Shown: positions 1 to 6,533, counted from the first letter of the stretch. The stretch is 8,033 bases of DNA from Clostridia bacterium (GCA_017502065.1 JAFVVU010000129.1:1-8033); one strand, 5' to 3'. Made by a program: numbers and translations. The notes: a model not told the origin generated them from the sequence alone.

Positions 1-29
1 ATGTGAAATGGGCACAGGAAAACATATAA
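1..29 (+). CDS. Possible C-terminal tail of an upstream gene (partial)
   Basis: One plus-strand frame (codons from base 3) reads VKWAQENI and then TAA at 27-29, directly in front of the hairpin at 31-60. A gene ending one base before a terminator is a natural arrangement, and it would make the hairpin shared by two converging genes. Only eight codons are visible, and another frame stops earlier (TGA at 4-6), so neither the frame nor the existence of the gene is proven. No function can be assigned. Confidence 0.25.
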
Positions 30-30
30 T

Positions 31-60
31 AAAAAGCCGTAGCGTTTGCTACGGCTTTTT
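31..60. terminator. Bidirectional intrinsic terminator
   Basis: A perfect 13-bp inverted repeat has arms AAAAAGCCGTAGC (31-43) and GCTACGGCTTTTT (48-60) around a GTTT loop. The GC-rich core is flanked by A-runs and T-runs, so on either strand the RNA would form a stable stem followed by U residues. On the minus strand it lies three bases past the stop codon of the zinc-ribbon gene (stop at 65-67). On the plus strand it may end an upstream gene. Confidence 0.88.
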
Positions 61-64
61 TAGA

Positions 65-511
65 TTAAAATCCTCTTGTTATTTCTTCAATAAGTTCACG
101 TACTATGCTTGCACCGGTAAGGAGGAGAAGTAAAAATACACCAAATACTATAAGCATTACCCAAAGCTGAGCTTTTGCCCAGTTATTGAAGGTTTCTTCT
201 TTGGTTTTATCTCCTGACCAGATGAAGAGCATGATAAGATATACGATAGCGCCTACAAAAGGAATACATGGAATAAGTGAACGACCAATCCAGCCACCTA
301 TTGAAACAGGCTGTTTCGGTGCCTGATAATAGTTGTTGTAAACCTGCTGCGGCTGTGGAGCCGGTTGAGGTGTTGGCTGAGGTGCACTGTAAGTCTGCTG
401 AGGTGCTGCCTGAACAGGTTCAGTAGCTTCGGGCTGTGTCTGAGATGCGCCGCATCCGTCACAGAAGAGTGCAGTGTTTGATAATTCTTTTCCGCATTTT
501 TCACAAAACAT
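65..511 (-). CDS. Zinc-ribbon, two-pass membrane protein of unknown function
   Basis: This 148-residue protein has three visible parts. Residues 1-21 form a zinc ribbon with cysteines C3, C6, C17 and C20 (CEKCGK and CDGCGA knuckles). Residues 22-70 are a low-complexity linker rich in Pro, Gln and Ala with several Tyr. Residues 76-98 and 115-136 are two hydrophobic membrane segments, separated by a charged, Asn/Trp-containing loop (about 99-114). A start at 511 is supported by a GGGGGA ribosome binding site on the minus strand nine bases upstream. The protein is complete and ends just before the terminator at 31-60. Such zinc-ribbon plus membrane-domain proteins are common in Clostridia and mostly uncharacterised. 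No enzymatic motif is visible. It diverges from the thiamine operon and has its own promoter, so a link to thiamine is not implied by position alone. Confidence 0.85.
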   Translation of the reverse strand: MFCEKCGKELSNTALFCDGCGASQTQPEATEPVQAAPQQTYSAPQPTPQPAPQPQQVYNNYYQAPKQPVSIGGWIGRSLIPCIPFVGAIVYLIMLFIWSGDKTKEETFNNWAKAQLWVMLIVFGVFLLLLLTGASIVRELIEEITRGF

Positions 512-543
512 GATAAATAATCCCCCTTTTTGATTATATCTTA

Positions 544-571
544 ATTATAGCAGAATTTTGTAATTTTGCAA
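544..571 (-). promoter_or_regulatory. Sigma-A type promoter for the zinc-ribbon gene
   Basis: On the minus strand a TTGCAA -35 element (571-566) is followed, after a 16-base spacer, by a perfect TATAAT -10 element (549-544). This lies about 33 bases upstream of the ATG at 511. A second TATAAT (538-533) lies closer to the gene but has a poorer -35 partner. The call rests on sequence match only. Confidence 0.6.
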
Positions 572-590
572 GGAATTTTTATAATTTGTA

Positions 591-619
591 TTGACAAATG
601 GAAAAAGAGGGAGTATAAT
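591..619 (+). promoter_or_regulatory. Consensus sigma-A promoter of the thiamine operon
   Basis: TTGACA at 591-596 and TATAAT at 614-619 are both perfect consensus hexamers with the ideal 17-base spacer. Transcription would start near 625-630, just before the TPP aptamer. A promoter this strong fits a gene set controlled mainly by RNA attenuation rather than by an activator. Its -35 element lies 19 bases from the -35 of the divergent promoter at 544-571. Confidence 0.88.
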
Positions 620-634
620 TTTAAAAAATAATAT

Positions 635-731
635 AATTGTGTAGGGAGCTTGTTATAGCAGGCTGAGAGGAAGTAATCCAACTTCGACCTAGAACCTGAT
701 TTGGATAATGCCAACGTAGGGATGCCTAATT
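635..731 (+). promoter_or_regulatory. TPP riboswitch aptamer (THI element)
   Basis: The two hallmark blocks of the TPP aptamer are present: CTGAGA at 663-668, which recognises the pyrimidine side, and the pyrophosphate-sensing block from ACCTGAT (694-700) through GGATAATGCCAACGTAGGGA to 722. Helices can be traced. P2 is TAGG (642-645) with CCTA (688-691). P3 is CTTG (649-652) with CAGG (659-662). A variable hairpin is GAAGT (670-674) with ACTTC (681-685). P4 is CCT (695-697) with AGG (718-720). P5 is TTGG (701-704) with CCAA (711-714). In P5 the usual CTGG/CCAG pairing is replaced by a compensated TTGG/CCAA, which supports a real RNA fold. P1 is weak, with AATT (635-638) against AATT (728-731) plus wobble pairs, so the outer boundaries are approximate. 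It precedes thiS and should repress the operon when TPP is bound. Confidence 0.96.
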
Positions 732-761
732 CACTGATATTAGGAATAACAAAGGATAAAT

Positions 762-794
762 GGAAGTTACCAAATCGGTAGCTTCCTTTTTTTT
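762..794 (+). terminator. Intrinsic terminator of the TPP riboswitch expression platform
   Basis: The arms GGAAGTTACC (762-771) and GGTAGCTTCC (777-786) form a 10-bp stem with one U-G pair and an AAATC loop, followed by eight T residues (787-794). It lies between the aptamer and the ribosome binding site of thiS. This placement marks the switch as a transcriptional attenuator: with TPP bound, the polymerase should stop here before reaching the coding region. An antiterminator partner is not obvious; candidates are described in the findings. Confidence 0.92.
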
Positions 795-819
795 ATGCAA
801 TTCGCTGGAGGTGAAAACA

Positions 820-1014
820 GTGGTAAAAGTAAATGGGAAACAGCAGGATATTGCCGGGAAAAGTGTGGCAGAGTATCTCATATCGGCAGATTATGATATA
901 AAGAGAGTTGCGGTTGAACTGAACGGAGATATTCTTCCAAAGACAAAATATGAAGAAACAATCCTGAAAAACGGCGATAGTGCTGAAGTTGTAAGTTTCG
1001 TAGGGGGTGGCTGA
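820..1014 (+). CDS. thiS: Sulfur carrier protein ThiS
   Basis: ThiS is a small ubiquitin-fold protein whose C-terminal glycine is adenylated by ThiF, converted to a thiocarboxylate, and used by ThiG as sulfur donor for the thiazole ring. The 64-residue product has the family's size, opens with the first beta-strand (VKVNGK), contains the VELNGDIL region and ends in the required glycines (VSFVGGG). I chose the GTG at 820 because a GGAGG ribosome binding site (807-811) lies eight bases upstream and because family members start at this strand. The same frame stays open back to an ATG at 760, but that start lies in front of the attenuator hairpin and would add an unlikely tail. It is the first gene of the operon, with thiF one base downstream. 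Confidence 0.93.
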   Translation: MVKVNGKQQDIAGKSVAEYLISADYDIKRVAVELNGDILPKTKYEETILKNGDSAEVVSFVGGG

Positions 1015-1015
1015 T

Positions 1016-1651
1016 ATGATGCCGACAAAAAAGGAATGGATAAAAGCGTTGAAAGAGCGGCACGGAACGAAATTACATCACAAGATTTCGGAGGCAACCG
1101 TTGCTGTATGCGGTCTTGGAGGTCTTGGTTCAAACATAGCCACGGCACTTTCACGTGCAGGTGTGGGAAAACTTATACTTATTGATTTTGATAAGGTTGA
1201 TATAACCAACATTCATCGACAGCAATACAAAGTAAGGCAGATTGGAATGTTTAAAACAGATGCTCTTCAAGAGAATCTTAATGAAATTAACCCATATATT
1301 GAAACAGAAGTGCATACAACCTGCTTGGATGAAAATAATGCTGCCGGGCTGCTTGCCGGTGCAGATATTATTTGTGAAGCTTTTGATAATGCTGAAGCAA
1401 AAGCAAATCTTGTAAATTTTGTTTTGGAGAAGATGCCCGATAAATATATTGTTGCGGCATCGGGAATGGCAGGGATAGGAAGCGGCAATGAAATAAAAAC
1501 AAGGAAAATATCAAAAAAATTTTATGTCTGCGGTGATGAAAAAAGCGATGTGACGGATGAAGTGGGGCTTATTGCATCAAGGGTAATGATTTGTGCTGCG
1601 CATCAGGCACATACTGTGCTGCGGATTTTAGCGAAAGAATTTGAAGTATAG
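1016..1651 (+). CDS. thiF: ThiS adenylyltransferase ThiF, short form (family 2)
   Basis: ThiF activates the ThiS C-terminus with ATP as ThiS-AMP so that sulfur can be attached. The 211-residue protein shows the E1-like nucleotide-binding fold: the Gly-rich loop GLGGLGS (33-39), the ribose-binding acidic end of the second strand (LIDFDKVD, D57), NIHRQQY with R68, a conserved lysine K80 (GMFKTD), and the metal-binding aspartate D124 (CEAFDN). It is shorter than E. coli ThiF and has no pair of CxxC zinc motifs. This matches the divergent clade known from Campylobacter and many Clostridia. C172 (YVCGDE) is a candidate for a functional cysteine, by inference. The ATG at 1016 sits eight bases after GGGGG (1003-1007); GTG at 1007 and ATG at 1019 are alternatives. 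ThiS next door supports ThiF rather than MoeB or HesA. Confidence 0.92.
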   Translation: MMPTKKEWIKALKERHGTKLHHKISEATVAVCGLGGLGSNIATALSRAGVGKLILIDFDKVDITNIHRQQYKVRQIGMFKTDALQENLNEINPYIETEVHTTCLDENNAAGLLAGADIICEAFDNAEAKANLVNFVLEKMPDKYIVAASGMAGIGSGNEIKTRKISKKFYVCGDEKSDVTDEVGLIASRVMICAAHQAHTVLRILAKEFEV

Positions 1652-1667
1652 AAAGAAGGAATAACAA

Positions 1668-2438
1668 ATGAATAATGACAAACTTATAATAGGTGGACAC
1701 GAATTCAATTCCCGTTTTATATTAGGGTCGGGGAAATATTCTCTTAATCTTATTGAAGCGGCTGTAAAAGATGCAGGTGCGGAAATTATAACCCTTGCTG
1801 TCCGCCGTGCAAATACAAAAGAGCAGGAAAACATTTTGGACTACATACCTAAGGGGGTTACACTCCTTCCAAATACAAGCGGTGCAAGAAATGCCGAAGA
1901 AGCAGTCAGAATTGCAAGACTTGCCCGTGAACTTGGATGCGGAAATTTTGTTAAAATTGAAATAATGCGTGATTCAAAATATTTACTTCCGGATAATCAG
2001 GAAACAATTAAAGCAACAGAAATACTTGCAAATGACGGTTTTGTTGTTATGCCGTATATGTATCCTGACCTTAATGTTGCCCGTGACCTTGTAAATGCCG
2101 GCGCAGCAACCATTATGCCGCTTGCATCTCCTATAGGCTCAAACAAAGGTCTTGCAACAAAGGATTTTATTCAGATACTTATAGATGAAATTGATTTGCC
2201 CATTATTGTTGATGCAGGTATAGGCAAACCGTCGCAGGCGTGTGAGGCTATGGAAATGGGAGCAGCGGCAATTATGGCAAACACGGCTCTTGCCACGGCA
2301 GGTAATCTTCCACTTATGGCATCTGCGTTTCGACAGGCAATTGAAGCGGGACGAAAAGCATATCTTTCAGGACTTGGAAGAGTACTTTCACGCGGGGCTT
2401 CGGCATCAGATCCTCTTACCGGATTTTTGCGTGATTAA
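1668..2438 (+). CDS. thiG: Thiazole synthase ThiG
   Basis: ThiG is a TIM-barrel enzyme that builds the thiazole phosphate ring from 1-deoxy-D-xylulose 5-phosphate, dehydroglycine and the ThiS thiocarboxylate. The 256 residues cover the whole family length. Visible signatures are [10 protein letters not shown] (15-24), TLAVRRAN (42-49), [20 protein letters not shown] (66-85), the Schiff-base lysine K96 in [27 protein letters not shown] and [13 protein letters not shown], the last two forming the phosphate-binding end of the barrel. The start at 1668 has an AAGGA site (1656-1660) seven bases upstream. It sits 16 bases after thiF and 14 before thiH, whose product supplies the dehydroglycine. ThiG and ThiH form a complex in E. 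coli, and the gene order fits this. Confidence 0.97.
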   Translation: MNNDKLIIGGHEFNSRFILGSGKYSLNLIEAAVKDAGAEIITLAVRRANTKEQENILDYIPKGVTLLPNTSGARNAEEAVRIARLARELGCGNFVKIEIMRDSKYLLPDNQETIKATEILANDGFVVMPYMYPDLNVARDLVNAGAATIMPLASPIGSNKGLATKDFIQILIDEIDLPIIVDAGIGKPSQACEAMEMGAAAIMANTALATAGNLPLMASAFRQAIEAGRKAYLSGLGRVLSRGASASDPLTGFLRD

Positions 2439-2452
2439 GGGGGCTTTGTGTA

Positions 2453-3706
2453 ATGGAAAATAATTTTTTTGTTGATTCCGGGCATTTATCTGCCGAAGCA
2501 CTTAGAAAAAAACACTTACTTGAAACAGACCCATCATTCAGGAAAAATCATATGGAATATTTACCGGGAATGGAAAAAATAGAGTCAGATATATGCAAAA
2601 ATGTAATAGAACAAATGAATTCTTTTGACTATTCAAAATATACCGCAAAAGATGTTAAAGCGGCTCTTGAACACGATGTGTGCACAGTAGAAGATTTTAA
2701 GGCACTTTTATCTCCGGCTGCCGAACCATTTCTGGAGCAAATGGCTGAAAGGGCAAGGTTTGAAACAAGCAAGCATTTCGGGAATTCAGTTTATTTGTTT
2801 ACTCCGCTTTATATTGCAAATTATTGCGAAAACTACTGTGTGTATTGCGGATTTAACTGTTACAACCATATTAAACGGATGAAGCTTTCGATGGAACAGG
2901 TTGAAAAGGAAATGCAGGTTATTGCAGATAGTGGTATGGAAGAAATTTTGATTCTTACTGGTGAAAGTCGTGCCCATAGCGATATAGAATATATTGGCGA
3001 AGCCTGCAAACTGGCGCGAAAGTATTTTCGCATGATAGGTCTTGAAATTTACCCTGTAAATACCGATGAATATAAGTATCTGCACGAATGCGGAGCAGAC
3101 TATGTAACCGTGTTTCAGGAAACTTATGATGCTGATAAGTATGAGGAGCTTCATCTTCTTGGACACAAGCGTGTGTGGCCTTACCGTTTTGATGCACAGG
3201 AACGGGCATTGCTGGGTGGCATGAGAGGTGTTGCTTTTTCTGCACTTTTGGGGTTGGCGGATTTCAGAAAGGATGCACTTGCAAGTGCATTGCATGTATA
3301 TTTTCTGCAGAGAAAATATCCGCATGCGGAGATGTCGCTGTCTTGTCCAAGACTCAGGCCGATTATCAATAATGATAAGATAAATCCGCTTGATGTTCAT
3401 GAAAAACAGCTTTGCCAGGTTATTTGTGCATACAGAATATTTCTTCCTTTTGTAGGAATAACAGTATCCTCGCGAGAGAGTGCAGATTTCAGAAATGGTA
3501 TTGTAAAAATTGCCGCAACAAAGGTTTCTGCGGGTGTTTCCACAGGGATTGGTGACCACGAAAGTAAATATAACGGAAAGGAGTCGGATAATACTCAGGG
3601 AGATGAGCAGTTTGAAATTGATGATAACCGTAGTCTTGATAAGATGTATCGGGATATTGCGGGTGAAGGACTGCAGCCTGTTCTGAATGATTATCTGTAT
3701 GTGTGA
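2453..3706 (+). CDS. thiH: 2-iminoacetate synthase (tyrosine lyase) ThiH
   Basis: ThiH is a radical SAM enzyme that cleaves L-tyrosine to p-cresol and dehydroglycine (2-iminoacetate), the glycine-derived part of the thiazole. The 417-residue protein carries the cluster motif CENYCVYC (C125, C129, C132; CX3CX2C) after VYLFTPLYIANY, and the SAM-contact region ILILTGES. It continues with GLEIYPVNTDEY, YVTVFQETY, HKRVWPYRFDAQERA and CPRLRPI, all typical of clostridial ThiH. The C-terminal end (DEQFEIDDNRSL, LQPVLNDYLYV) matches ThiH. The extra CX2CX22C cluster site of HydG is absent, so this is not HydG. The N-terminus before the radical SAM barrel is long (about 110 residues). A GGGGG site (2439-2443) lies nine bases before the ATG. 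The enzyme is oxygen-sensitive, which points to an anaerobe. Confidence 0.96.
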   Translation: MENNFFVDSGHLSAEALRKKHLLETDPSFRKNHMEYLPGMEKIESDICKNVIEQMNSFDYSKYTAKDVKAALEHDVCTVEDFKALLSPAAEPFLEQMAERARFETSKHFGNSVYLFTPLYIANYCENYCVYCGFNCYNHIKRMKLSMEQVEKEMQVIADSGMEEILILTGESRAHSDIEYIGEACKLARKYFRMIGLEIYPVNTDEYKYLHECGADYVTVFQETYDADKYEELHLLGHKRVWPYRFDAQERALLGGMRGVAFSALLGLADFRKDALASALHVYFLQRKYPHAEMSLSCPRLRPIINNDKINPLDVHEKQLCQVICAYRIFLPFVGITVSSRESADFRNGIVKIAATKVSAGVSTGIGDHESKYNGKESDNTQGDEQFEIDDNRSLDKMYRDIAGEGLQPVLNDYLYV

Positions 3707-3712
3707 GAAAAG

Positions 3713-4330
3713 ATGAAATTTGATACATCACTTTATTTTATAACGGACAGTACCAACTATAGCGAAGAGGAGTTTCTGTTTCGTGTGGAGCAGGCGCTTA
3801 TGGGAGGAGTAACCCTTTTGCAGCTTCGTGAAAAGGAAAAAACAACACGTGAATATATTGAGCTTGCTGAAAAGGTACATGCAATAACAAAGAAATATAA
3901 TGTGCCGCTTATTATTGATGACCGTGTGGATGTGGCACTTGCAACAGATGCAGAGGGAGTACATGTGGGAGCAAGCGATATGCCTGTTGCAATGGCAAGA
4001 AAGCTTATGGGTAAAGATAAAATTGTGGGCGCAACGGCAAAAACGGTTGCCTGGGCGCTGGATGTATATAATCAGGGGGCAGACTATCTTGGCGTGGGGG
4101 CAATTTATCCTACAACTACAAAAGTAAAAACAGTTATAACAAGTGTTGATACGTTAAAGGATATTTGCGCGGCGGTGCCTATACCCGTAAATGCGATAGG
4201 TGGACTTAATAAGAACAATGTTGATATTTTAAGAGATGTCGATATTGATGGAATTTGTGTTGTTTCGGCAATAATGAAAGCAGAAGATGCAAAAACGGCG
4301 GCACAGGAGCTGAAGGAGTGGAGAAAATGA
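3713..4330 (+). CDS. thiE: Thiamine-phosphate synthase ThiE
   Basis: ThiE couples HMP diphosphate with thiazole phosphate to give thiamine phosphate. The 205-residue TIM-barrel shows QLREK (37-41), LIIDDRVDVA (66-75), GVHVGASDMP (82-91) with the likely Mg ligand D89, IVGATAKT, YLGVGAIYPTTTK (125-137), NAIGGLN (160-166) and VVSAI (183-187). Compared with the textbook pattern, the NDR motif is DDR (D69) and the GQxDMP motif is GASDMP (A87); see findings. The ATG at 3713 follows the thiH stop by six bases. The ribosome binding site is weak (GAGAAAAG), the poorest in the operon, so translation may depend on coupling with thiH. The end overlaps thiD by four bases (ATGA). Confidence 0.95.
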   Translation: MKFDTSLYFITDSTNYSEEEFLFRVEQALMGGVTLLQLREKEKTTREYIELAEKVHAITKKYNVPLIIDDRVDVALATDAEGVHVGASDMPVAMARKLMGKDKIVGATAKTVAWALDVYNQGADYLGVGAIYPTTTKVKTVITSVDTLKDICAAVPIPVNAIGGLNKNNVDILRDVDIDGICVVSAIMKAEDAKTAAQELKEWRK

Positions 4331-5136
4331 AAACGTCACTTACAATAGCAGGTTCGGATTCGAGCGGAGGTGCCGGAATTCAGGCAGATATTAAAACAAT
4401 GACGATGAATGGCGTTTATGCCATGAGTGTAATTACTGCACTTACTGCACAAAACACAATGGGTGTGAGAGAGATTTTTGAGGTAGCTCCCGGATTTTTA
4501 AAACAGCAGCTTGATGCCGTATTTGAGGATATATTTCCGGACAGTGTTAAAATCGGTATGGTTTCTTCGGTGGAGTTAATAAATGTAATAGCGGAAAGAT
4601 TAAGATACTATAAAGCAGAAAATGTTGTCGTTGATCCTGTTATGGTGGCAACAAGCGGAGCAAGTCTTATTAGCAGTGGAGCAGCACAAACAATGAAAAC
4701 AAAATTGTTTCCGTTTGCTAAGCTTATCACACCGAATATACCTGAGGCGTCGGTTCTGGCAGAAATGGATATTAACTGCAGAGAAGATATGATTACAGCG
4801 GCAAAAAAGATATACGCTGAATGCGGATGCGCAGTGCTTTTAAAAGGTGGACATTTGAAAGGCAATGCAGACGACCTTTTATATAACGGAAAAGAAAGAT
4901 GGTTTTGCAGTAAGAAAATAGATAATCCCAATACTCATGGGACAGGATGTACACTTTCTTCTGCAATTGCGGCAAATCTTGCAAAAGGATTTGACATTGA
5001 TGAGGCTGTTGCAAAGGCAAAAGCATACATATCGGGTGCAATTGCGGCAAAGCTTGATTTAGGAAAAGGAAGAGGTCCCATGAAACATAACTTTGACCTG
5101 AACTCTTGCTTTGCTGAGGAAAAAATATATGATTGA
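4327..5136 (+). CDS. thiD: Hydroxymethylpyrimidine (phosphate) kinase ThiD
   Basis: ThiD phosphorylates HMP and HMP phosphate to HMP diphosphate, the pyrimidine substrate of ThiE. The 269-residue ribokinase-fold protein has [14 protein letters not shown] (8-21), [11 protein letters not shown] (101-111), TPNIPEA (135-141), LKGGH (172-176), the nucleotide and anion-hole motif [15 protein letters not shown] (202-216) with C208, and GKGRGPMKH (246-254). The frame is open back to 4255, but the ATG at 4327 is chosen because homologous sequence begins there, an AAGGAG site (4313-4318) lies eight bases upstream, and it makes an ATGA overlap with the thiE stop. A pyridoxal kinase role is a remote alternative; the operon favours ThiD. 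Confidence 0.96.
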   Translation: MKTSLTIAGSDSSGGAGIQADIKTMTMNGVYAMSVITALTAQNTMGVREIFEVAPGFLKQQLDAVFEDIFPDSVKIGMVSSVELINVIAERLRYYKAENVVVDPVMVATSGASLISSGAAQTMKTKLFPFAKLITPNIPEASVLAEMDINCREDMITAAKKIYAECGCAVLLKGGHLKGNADDLLYNGKERWFCSKKIDNPNTHGTGCTLSSAIAANLAKGFDIDEAVAKAKAYISGAIAAKLDLGKGRGPMKHNFDLNSCFAEEKIYD

Positions 5137-5150
5137 AAGGGAAAAATAAG

Positions 5151-6455
5151 ATGAGAAATTATACCACACAAATGGATGCTGCAAAAAGAGGAATTATAAC
5201 ACCGGAAATGAAAGCAGTTGCAGAAAAGGAGTACAGAACGCCTGATGAAATAAGAGAACTTGTTGCAAAAGGACAGGTTGCAATATGTGCAAATAAGTTA
5301 CATACCTGTATTGAACCAAATGGTGTGGGGTCTATGCTTCGTACGAAAATAAATGTAAACCTTGGCGTTTCGAAAGACTGCAAGGACTATGATATCGAAA
5401 TGGAAAAGGTTATGGCGGCTGTAAATATGGGAGCAGAGGCAATTATGGATTTGTCATCTCATGGTAACACTCAGCCGTTCAGAAGAAAGCTGACAAGCGA
5501 ATGTCCGGCAATGATAGGCACTGTTCCGGTATACGACAGCGTTATTCATTATCAAAGAGATCTGGACACACTTACCGCAAAGGATTTTATTGATGTAATA
5601 AGGCTTCATGCACAGGATGGTGTGGATTTTGTAACATTACATTGTGGTATTACAAGAAAAACAATTGATCAGATTAAAAAACATAAGAGAAAAATGAATA
5701 TTGTATCCCGTGGCGGTTCACTTGTTTTTGCATGGATGAGTATGACGGGGCAGGAAAATCCGTTCTACGAATATTATGACGAAATTCTTGATATATGTCG
5801 TGAATATGATGTAACAATTTCGCTTGGCGATGCATGTCGTCCCGGATGTCTTGCTGACGGAAGCGATGTGTGTCAGATTGAAGAATTGGTAAGACTTGGA
5901 GAACTTACAAAACGTGCATGGGAAAAGGATGTTCAGGTTATGGTTGAAGGGCCGGGACATATGCCTATGGATCAGATTGAGGCAAATATGAAAATTCAGC
6001 AGACAATTTGTATGGGCGCACCTTTTTATGTGCTCGGACCTATTGTAACAGATATTGCACCGGGATATGACCATATAACCTCTGCTATAGGAGGAGCAAT
6101 TGCAGCATCGGCAGGGGCGGCGTTCCTTTGTTATGTAACACCTGCAGAACATCTTGCACTTCCTAATGTAGAAGATGTAAAGCAAGGCATTATTGCATCT
6201 AAAATTGCAGCCCATGCAGCAGATATTGCAAAACATATTCCTCATGCAAGGGATATTGATGATAAAATGGCTGATGCCAGAAGAACATTTGACTGGGATA
6301 CGCAGTGGGAGTGCTCTCTCGATCCGGAAACTGCAAAGAAAATCCGTGACGACAGAAAACCTGAAATTGAGGAAAGCTGCTCTATGTGCGGTAAATTCTG
6401 TGCAGTACGAAGCATGAATAAAGCTTTAAACGGAGAACACATTGATATATTATAA
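5151..6455 (+). CDS. thiC: Phosphomethylpyrimidine synthase ThiC (short form)
   Basis: ThiC is a non-canonical radical SAM enzyme that rearranges 5-aminoimidazole ribotide into HMP phosphate. The 434-residue protein lacks the extra N-terminal domain of the roughly 630-residue E. coli type. Core motifs are [15 protein letters not shown] (47-61), DLSSHGN (100-106), [11 protein letters not shown] (186-196), [15 protein letters not shown] (266-280), [20 protein letters not shown] (296-315) and [12 protein letters not shown] (328-339). H270 and H334 are the probable metal ligands. The cluster motif at the C-terminus is CSMCGKFC (C410, C413, C417), which is CX2CX3C rather than the textbook CX2CX4C. 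The ATG at 5151 has AAAGGGA (5136-5142) eight bases upstream and follows thiD by 14 bases; a TTG at 5133 is unlikely. A BzaF-type benzimidazole synthase is related, but the thiamine operon and riboswitch argue for ThiC. Confidence 0.96.
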   Translation: MRNYTTQMDAAKRGIITPEMKAVAEKEYRTPDEIRELVAKGQVAICANKLHTCIEPNGVGSMLRTKINVNLGVSKDCKDYDIEMEKVMAAVNMGAEAIMDLSSHGNTQPFRRKLTSECPAMIGTVPVYDSVIHYQRDLDTLTAKDFIDVIRLHAQDGVDFVTLHCGITRKTIDQIKKHKRKMNIVSRGGSLVFAWMSMTGQENPFYEYYDEILDICREYDVTISLGDACRPGCLADGSDVCQIEELVRLGELTKRAWEKDVQVMVEGPGHMPMDQIEANMKIQQTICMGAPFYVLGPIVTDIAPGYDHITSAIGGAIAASAGAAFLCYVTPAEHLALPNVEDVKQGIIASKIAAHAADIAKHIPHARDIDDKMADARRTFDWDTQWECSLDPETAKKIRDDRKPEIEESCSMCGKFCAVRSMNKALNGEHIDIL

Positions 6456-6474
6456 AAGGACTAATGACAAATTC

Positions 6475-6503
6475 TTTACAAAAAAGTAAAACTATAGTAT
6501 ACT
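6475..6503 (+). promoter_or_regulatory. Probable promoter of the glycosyltransferase gene
   Basis: TTTACA (6475-6480) and TATACT (6498-6503) each match the sigma-A consensus at five of six positions, with an ideal 17-base spacer. Transcription would start near 6510, about 25 bases before the ATG at 6534. The -10 region is contained in the 8-bp palindrome AGTATACT (6496-6503), next to a second palindrome ACTATAGT (6491-6498), which could be an operator. The stretch is very AT-rich, so chance matches are easy. Confidence 0.55.
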
Positions 6504-6521
6504 TAATATATATACTTTTTT
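6480..6521 (+). repeat. AT-only inverted repeat after thiC
   Basis: AAAAAAGTA (6480-6488) and TACTTTTTT (6513-6521) are exact inverted repeats separated by 24 AT-rich bases. It could act as a weak end to the thiamine transcript, but the stem has a single G-C pair and a long loop, so efficient termination is doubtful. No GC-rich terminator exists between thiC and the next gene, so some read-through into the glycosyltransferase is possible. Confidence 0.35.
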
Positions 6522-6533
6522 GGAGGACAGACG

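Noticed and set aside
760..819. An in-frame ATG at 760 that would extend ThiS by 20 residues
   Set aside because: The start lies just before the attenuator hairpin, so the extension would be encoded by the terminator and its T-run (SFFL). The AAAGGA site is only three bases from the ATG. ThiS proteins begin at the strand encoded from 820, where a GGAGG site is well placed.
2786..3559. A 257-codon open frame on the minus strand inside thiH
   Set aside because: It is antisense to a gene with clear family motifs, its composition is erratic with many Cys, His and Ile residues, and it has no ribosome binding site or recognisable domain. It is a shadow of thiH codon usage.
2453..3706. HydG (hydrogenase maturation) instead of ThiH
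   Set aside because: HydG needs an additional C-terminal CX2CX22C cluster site. The protein here ends without it and lies in a thiamine operon next to thiG.
4255..4326. A 24-residue N-terminal extension of ThiD from a GTG at 4255
   Set aside because: It would lie entirely inside thiE in another frame and matches nothing in the ThiD family, while the ATG at 4327 has a good ribosome binding site and an ATGA overlap.
5718..6245. A 175-codon open frame on the minus strand inside thiC
   Set aside because: The Cys-rich, low-complexity translation is what the reverse complement of thiC codons produces. No motif or start signal supports it.
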